Shown here: positions 4,764 through 7,556 of the stretch, piece after piece | Position numbering within the stretch: the stretch's first letter is position 1 | Layout of the letters: each line of letters starts with the position of its first letter | Source: Planctomycetota bacterium | GTDB taxonomy: Bacteria > Planctomycetota > Planctomycetia > Isosphaerales > Isosphaeraceae | Direction of reading: 5' to 3' | Assembly (NCBI GenBank): GCA_021778575.1 | Contig: JAJYCH010000211.1 | Location: forward strand, 1 to 7,556 | DNA length: 7,556 bases | Translations under genes and position numbers: made by a program | Notes under the pieces: model-generated | Told to the model about the DNA's origin: nothing | The model's input: only the letters and a program-made list of their open reading frames with translations | Database searches by the model: none

Positions 4764-5014
4764 CAGTACGGCATTTCTTCATCGTCGAACATCCCGGAAG
4801 GGCACTGGAACTTACCGATCCGCTCGCGGAGTTGATCGTTGCTCGGGGTGATCAACTCGGCGAGAGTCCGGAGTGTTTGGTCGGGGAGAGACTTCTCCGC
4901 CTCGATCAACTCCATCCGTCGTCGATGCTCAGCCTCGGCGAATTCGACCCGAAGCCGATGCTCGGCGTCGATCAATTCCATCCGGCGCTTGTGCTCGATG
5001 AGTTCCAGGCTCAT
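4763..5014 (-). CDS. Small coiled-coil protein, candidate antitoxin of the MazF-like toxin
   Basis: The 83-residue protein does not resemble a known antitoxin fold: I see no AbrB, ribbon-helix-helix or HTH motif. Residues 8-40 are three 11-residue repeats (HKRRMELIDAE, HRLRVEFAEAE, HRRRMELIEAE), a hendecad pattern predicting a right-handed or straight coiled coil. A linker and a second amphipathic part (LRTLAELI) follow, and an acidic tail FDDEEMPY that could lie in a toxin groove. The ATG at 5014 has GAGG five bases upstream. The gene is the first of a two-gene operon with its own promoter, and its TGA overlaps the toxin ATG. The antitoxin role is inferred from position, size and coupling only. 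Confidence 0.65.
   Translation of the reverse strand: MSLELIEHKRRMELIDAEHRLRVEFAEAEHRRRMELIEAEKSLPDQTLRTLAELITPSNDQLRERIGKFQCPSGMFDDEEMPY
4895..4993 (-). repeat. Three 33-base coding repeats (hendecads)
   Basis: The DNA for residues 8-40 of the small coiled-coil protein consists of three 33-base units, each ending near TGCTC on the plus strand (4930, 4963, 4996). They share protein and partly base identity, showing internal duplication of an 11-residue module. Confidence 0.7.
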
Positions 5015-5026
5015 GATCGCCTCATA

Positions 5027-5038
5027 TCCTGATCAGGA
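5027..5038. promoter_or_regulatory. 12-bp perfect palindrome in the TA leader, possible operator
   Basis: TCCTGATCAGGA is a perfect palindrome located between the -10 box and the start codon of the 83-aa gene. A regulator dimer bound here would block transcription, as in autoregulated TA operons. The site is short and the binder is unknown. Confidence 0.3.
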
Positions 5039-5053
5039 GGGGTTTCAAGGATC

Positions 5054-5082
5054 ATTCTACGAAAGTCCTGATGCCCGTCCAA
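5054..5082 (-). promoter_or_regulatory. Sigma70-like promoter of the coiled-coil/MazF operon
   Basis: TTGGAC (5082-5077) and TAGAAT (5059-5054) on the minus strand are 17 bases apart, with a start expected near 5047. The promoter lies entirely inside the cassette, beginning 22 bases from the ftsY copy, so the TA pair does not depend on ftsY transcription. Confidence 0.55.
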
Positions 5083-5103
5083 TCGAAGTCGGATCGTTTC
5101 GGC

Positions 5104-5213
5104 CCTCAAGCAAAGATCGACTCGACAAACGCCTCGGCGTCGAACGGCTGCAAGTCGTCGATCCCTTCGCCGATCCCGACGAACTTGACGGGGAGGTTCA
5201 TGGCCTGGCGGAC
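5104..5213. repeat. Direct repeat bordering the TA cassette (partner of 4261-4370)
   Basis: Exact 110-bp direct repeat with an offset of 843 bases. This copy is the functional 3' end of ftsY. The repeat starts two bases beyond the ftsY stop codon on both sides, and the bases outside it differ at once. It makes the module look like an insert flanked by a long target duplication or an element that restored the gene end. Confidence 0.93.
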
Positions 5214-6011
5214 CGCGACGACGACCCCTCCTTTGGCGGTCCCGTCGAGCTTGGTCAGGATCACCCCGGTGCAGCCGATCGACTTGGTGAAAACCTCGGC
5301 CTGACGGATCGCGTTCTGGCCGTTGGTGGCGTCGAGGACGAGCAGGACCTCGTGCGGGGCTCCGGCGATCTTGCGGGCGATCACCCCCCGGACCTTTTCG
5401 AGCTCGCGCATCAGGTGCGACTGGGTGTGGAGGCGGCCCGCGGTGTCGACGATCAGGACGTCCACACCTCGGGCCAGTGCCCGGTCGCAGGCGTCGTGGG
5501 CGACGCTGGCGGGGTCGGCTCCGGGGTTTCCCTTGACGATGTCGGAGCCGGACCGTTCGGCCCAGATCGTCAACTGGTCGGCGGCGGCGGCTCGGAAGGT
5601 GTCGCAGGCGGCCAGGAGGATCGTCTTCCCCTCGTTCTTGAGACGCTGGGCAAGCTTGGCGATCGAGGTCGTTTTGCCCGCGCCGTTGATCCCGGCGATC
5701 AGGTAGACCGACGGTTTCGATCGCGAGACGATCAACTCGCCCGGCCTGGGGTCGGCCAGGAGCGCCTTGATCTCGGTCTTGACGACGTTGAGGAGCTGTT
5801 CGTCGGCCTCGCGGTCATTGTATGTTTCGCGGACCCGATCGAGGATCTTCGCCGTGGCTTTCACGCCCATGTCGGACTGGATCAGCGTCGCTTCGAGTCC
5901 GTCGAGGAAGCTCTGGTCAACTTTCTTGCCGATCCACGAACGGACGTCGAACAGCCTGGCTGTCCGGGACAGCCCTTTCTTGAACCGGTCGAGGAGATCC
6001 TTGAGCGCCAT
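5106..6011 (-). CDS. ftsY: Signal recognition particle receptor FtsY (SRP GTPase)
   Basis: The 301-residue protein has the N and G domains of FtsY. It docks SRP-bound ribosomes at the membrane, forming a GTP-dependent complex with Ffh. An N-domain of about 90 residues starts with a basic amphipathic helix (LLDRFKKGLSRTARLF) that likely touches the membrane. G1 GINGAGKT is at 107-114, DTFRAAA at 137-143, DTAGR at 189-193, DATNGQ at 228-233, TKLDG at 253-257 and GIGEGIDDL at 279-287. The long acidic A domain of E. coli FtsY is absent, as in many bacteria. It lies 53 bases after the PHP gene. No clear ribosome site precedes the ATG. The C-terminus is complete because one repeat copy supplies it. 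Confidence 0.96.
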   Translation of the reverse strand: MALKDLLDRFKKGLSRTARLFDVRSWIGKKVDQSFLDGLEATLIQSDMGVKATAKILDRVRETYNDREADEQLLNVVKTEIKALLADPRPGELIVSRSKPSVYLIAGINGAGKTTSIAKLAQRLKNEGKTILLAACDTFRAAAADQLTIWAERSGSDIVKGNPGADPASVAHDACDRALARGVDVLIVDTAGRLHTQSHLMRELEKVRGVIARKIAGAPHEVLLVLDATNGQNAIRQAEVFTKSIGCTGVILTKLDGTAKGGVVVAVRQAMNLPVKFVGIGEGIDDLQPFDAEAFVESIFA

Positions 6012-6043
6012 GGGCCTGAGGGGTTAGGAGGATTTTATTGTCG

Positions 6044-6060
6044 GGTGGGCTCGGCCCACC
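6044..6060. repeat. Small GC-rich hairpin between the PHP gene and ftsY
   Basis: GGTGGGC and GCCCACC flank a TCG loop. No T-run follows on the minus strand, so it is not a typical terminator. Similar GGTGGGC/GCCCACC palindromes seem to recur between genes in planctomycetes (from memory, not checked), so this may be a dispersed repeat. Confidence 0.45.
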
Positions 6061-6064
6061 ATCT

Positions 6065-6967
6065 TCAACTGGTGTGGTGGACCGAGACGACCCGATCAGA
6101 GGATTTCTGTCGGAGTCGAGCCAGGTCCGCCTCGGGCGTGGTCACGGCGCCAACCCATCGCCCCGGTCGATCGGCGGCGTGAAAATCGGTCCCGGCGATC
6201 GGGGCCAGTCCGAATTCGTCGGCCCAGGCTCGCCAGCGGAGGCCGCATCTGGGGTCGATCCCAGGACCGGCGACTTCGATGGCTCCGAGGCCGGCGACGG
6301 CCAGCTCACGCAACGTGCTAGATCGGAGATCATAGGGGGGATGAGCCAGACCGGCAACCCCGCCGGCTCCCCGGATCAAGGCGATGGCTTCGACCCAGGG
6401 AAGTCGCGGCTTGGGAACGTGCGCCGGGCCGTCGTCACCCAGATAGAGCGCGAACGCTTCGCGAGGACCGGCGACTTGCCCCGACTTCACCAGCCAGTCG
6501 GCCAGGTGCTTGCGACCGAGGGTCGCCCTCGGAAAAGTGCGCCCGAGTGTGTTCAGATCGACGTGCAACCCGAGAGCTTCGAGCCGCTCGACCATCGCCA
6601 CGATCCGCTCGCGTCGAGCCTCGCGGAGCCGGACGCAAGTGCTGACCAGATCGGGATTTTCCTCGTCGACAAAATGACCCAGGATATGGACTTCGCGACC
6701 AAGTCGCTCGGCGGTCAGCTCGATTCCGGGGATCAGCTCGACGCTGACCCGGTCGGCTTCGGGCCGGGCCACGGCGATGGCCGAGAGCGTGTCGTGATCG
6801 GTGATCGCCAGCGCCGCGATTCCGACGTTCGCGGCGGCTCGGACGACCTCGCCGGGCGAACAACTGCCGTCGGAGTGCGTGGTATGGACGTGGAGGTCGG
6901 CGACCGCTCGGCGGAGAGGCGTTCTCGATCGGACCGAGTGTCGAGCGGATCGGCCGGGCGGTTTCAC
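6065..6967 (-). CDS. PHP-domain phosphoesterase (TrpH / nucleoside bisphosphatase-like)
   Basis: The 300-residue protein has the metal ligands of the PHP family in order: DLHVHTTHSDG (His26, His28, Asp33), ITDHDT (Asp57-His58), GIEL (Glu83), HILGH (His94, His98), AHPPYD (His209) and GTDFH (Asp261, His263). This spacing fits stand-alone PHP enzymes such as TrpH/RNase AM, which hydrolyse 3',5'-nucleoside bisphosphates or short RNA 5' ends using a three-metal site. The GTG start at 6967 overlaps the nusB stop by four bases (GTGA), so the two are probably co-translated. The first 20 residues are Arg-rich and outside the domain; a later start is possible. The exact substrate is not readable. Confidence 0.9.
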   Translation of the reverse strand: MKPPGRSARHSVRSRTPLRRAVADLHVHTTHSDGSCSPGEVVRAAANVGIAALAITDHDTLSAIAVARPEADRVSVELIPGIELTAERLGREVHILGHFVDEENPDLVSTCVRLREARRERIVAMVERLEALGLHVDLNTLGRTFPRATLGRKHLADWLVKSGQVAGPREAFALYLGDDGPAHVPKPRLPWVEAIALIRGAGGVAGLAHPPYDLRSSTLRELAVAGLGAIEVAGPGIDPRCGLRWRAWADEFGLAPIAGTDFHAADRPGRWVGAVTTPEADLARLRQKSSDRVVSVHHTS

Positions 6968-7530
6968 GATTCCAGCGTCACTGGTGGACTCGTCGGCGGT
7001 TCGTCGCTCGGGGTCGGCTTCGCGACCTCGTTGGGTGCCAGGCCGCCGAGCCCTTCGGTTTCGACCTCGGTCAGGGCTTCCTTGGCTTCCTTGACCTCGG
7101 CCACCGCCTCTTTCTTGGCATCCTGCGCCGCTCCGGCGACCTGGAGCCGGTCGAGGATTCCGTTGACGAATCGGCTCGACTGCGCCGTGCTGTAACGCTT
7201 GGCCAGCTCAAGAGCTTCGTTGATGGCGACCTTGGTGGGAACGTCGTCGCAATAGAGGAGTTCGTAGGCTCCCAGTCGGAGGATATTCCGGTCGATCGCG
7301 GCCATCCGGTCGAGCCGCCAGTTCTCGGCGACCTCGGAGATCAACGCATCGATCCGGACCTGATGCTTGAGAACACCATCGACCAGGGCATGCGCGAAGG
7401 CGCAGAGCTTTGGTTCACGGAGCCGTCGGGCGATGAACCGATCCACCTCGCCGGTCGCCTGGCCGGGATTCTGTTCGAGTTGATATAGGACTTGGAGGGC
7501 GATCTCGCGGCCTCGGGTACGTCGAGTCAT
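6964..7530 (-). CDS. nusB: Transcription antitermination factor NusB with a C-terminal extension
   Basis: The 188-residue protein begins TRRTRGREIALQVLYQLE and continues with the NusB helical fold: LVDGVLKHQVRIDALI, then the highly conserved MAAIDRNILRLGAYELLYCDDVPTKVAINEALELAKRYS and SRFVNGILDRL. NusB with NusE (S10) binds boxA RNA and supports antitermination of rRNA operons. The family is about 140 residues; here about 50 more follow, Ala/Glu/Lys-rich and then Pro/Ser/Thr-rich, with the look of a disordered tail. A weak AAGG lies five bases before the ATG. NusB often follows ribH, which may lie just outside the window. Confidence 0.95.
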   Translation of the reverse strand: MTRRTRGREIALQVLYQLEQNPGQATGEVDRFIARRLREPKLCAFAHALVDGVLKHQVRIDALISEVAENWRLDRMAAIDRNILRLGAYELLYCDDVPTKVAINEALELAKRYSTAQSSRFVNGILDRLQVAGAAQDAKKEAVAEVKEAKEALTEVETEGLGGLAPNEVAKPTPSDEPPTSPPVTLES

Positions 7531-7556
7531 GGGTGCCTTGGGGCTCTGGGCCCGCC

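Noticed and set aside
4261..5213. Full second ftsY gene
   Set aside because: Only the last 35 codons plus stop are present in the second copy, with no GTPase motifs G1 to G4 and no start.
6044..6060. Intrinsic terminator between the PHP gene and ftsY
   Set aside because: The hairpin has no following T-run on the minus strand; a dispersed palindrome is more likely.
4839..6182. 447-aa plus-strand open frame opposite ftsY
   Set aside because: Antisense shadow of a GC-rich gene; the minus strand encodes FtsY with all GTPase motifs.
6038..7195. 385-aa plus-strand open frame
   Set aside because: Antisense shadow of the PHP and nusB genes; low-complexity Gly/Asp/Arg content without a motif.

Overview
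The window looks like a chromosomal piece of a GC-rich planctomycete (Isosphaeraceae-like). This is inferred from codon use, the run nusB / PHP phosphoesterase / ftsY / glnB / HAD, and the mix of TA modules with decayed insertion sequences; no rRNA or marker gene confirms it. All recognisable full genes lie on the minus strand, so the story reads from right to left.

Right half (7530 to 5106): a compact housekeeping run of nusB, a PHP-domain phosphoesterase (4-nt GTGA overlap with nusB) and ftsY. Just past the ftsY stop codon lies a compact cassette (about 4382-5103): its own sigma70-like promoter, a 12-bp palindrome, an 83-aa coiled-coil protein and a PemK/MazF-like toxin overlapping it by one base. 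On the far side of the cassette the last 35 codons of ftsY, its stop codon and 2 further bases recur as an exact 110-bp copy (4261-4370). The cassette thus sits between two copies of the ftsY 3' end. Next come glnB (a PII protein with Ile at position 51 instead of the uridylylated Tyr), a HAD hydrolase with a DxN motif I, and a receiver-like protein whose TTG start overlaps the HAD stop.

Left half (1 to 2683): an accessory region. The 3' end of the receiver-like gene is present three times (intact at 2684, copies at 2135-2302 and 829-933), again with other DNA between the copies. This DNA holds a BrnT-like toxin / XRE regulator operon with a strong promoter, an AT-rich non-coding stretch, and a dense family of short repeats with core GGTGTCAGTTCA (12 direct and 4 inverted full copies). 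These form tandem arrays facing one another, and a 90-bp inverted-repeat-ended unit occurs twice without a mismatch. A 5'-truncated IS630-type transposase with an in-frame TAG abuts the outermost repeat, and the first 187 bases may hold the end of a plus-strand gene.

The most notable pattern is that two unrelated genes in one window have had their 3' ends, stop codon included, duplicated around inserted DNA, and that toxin-antitoxin-like operons lie within the inserted material in both cases.
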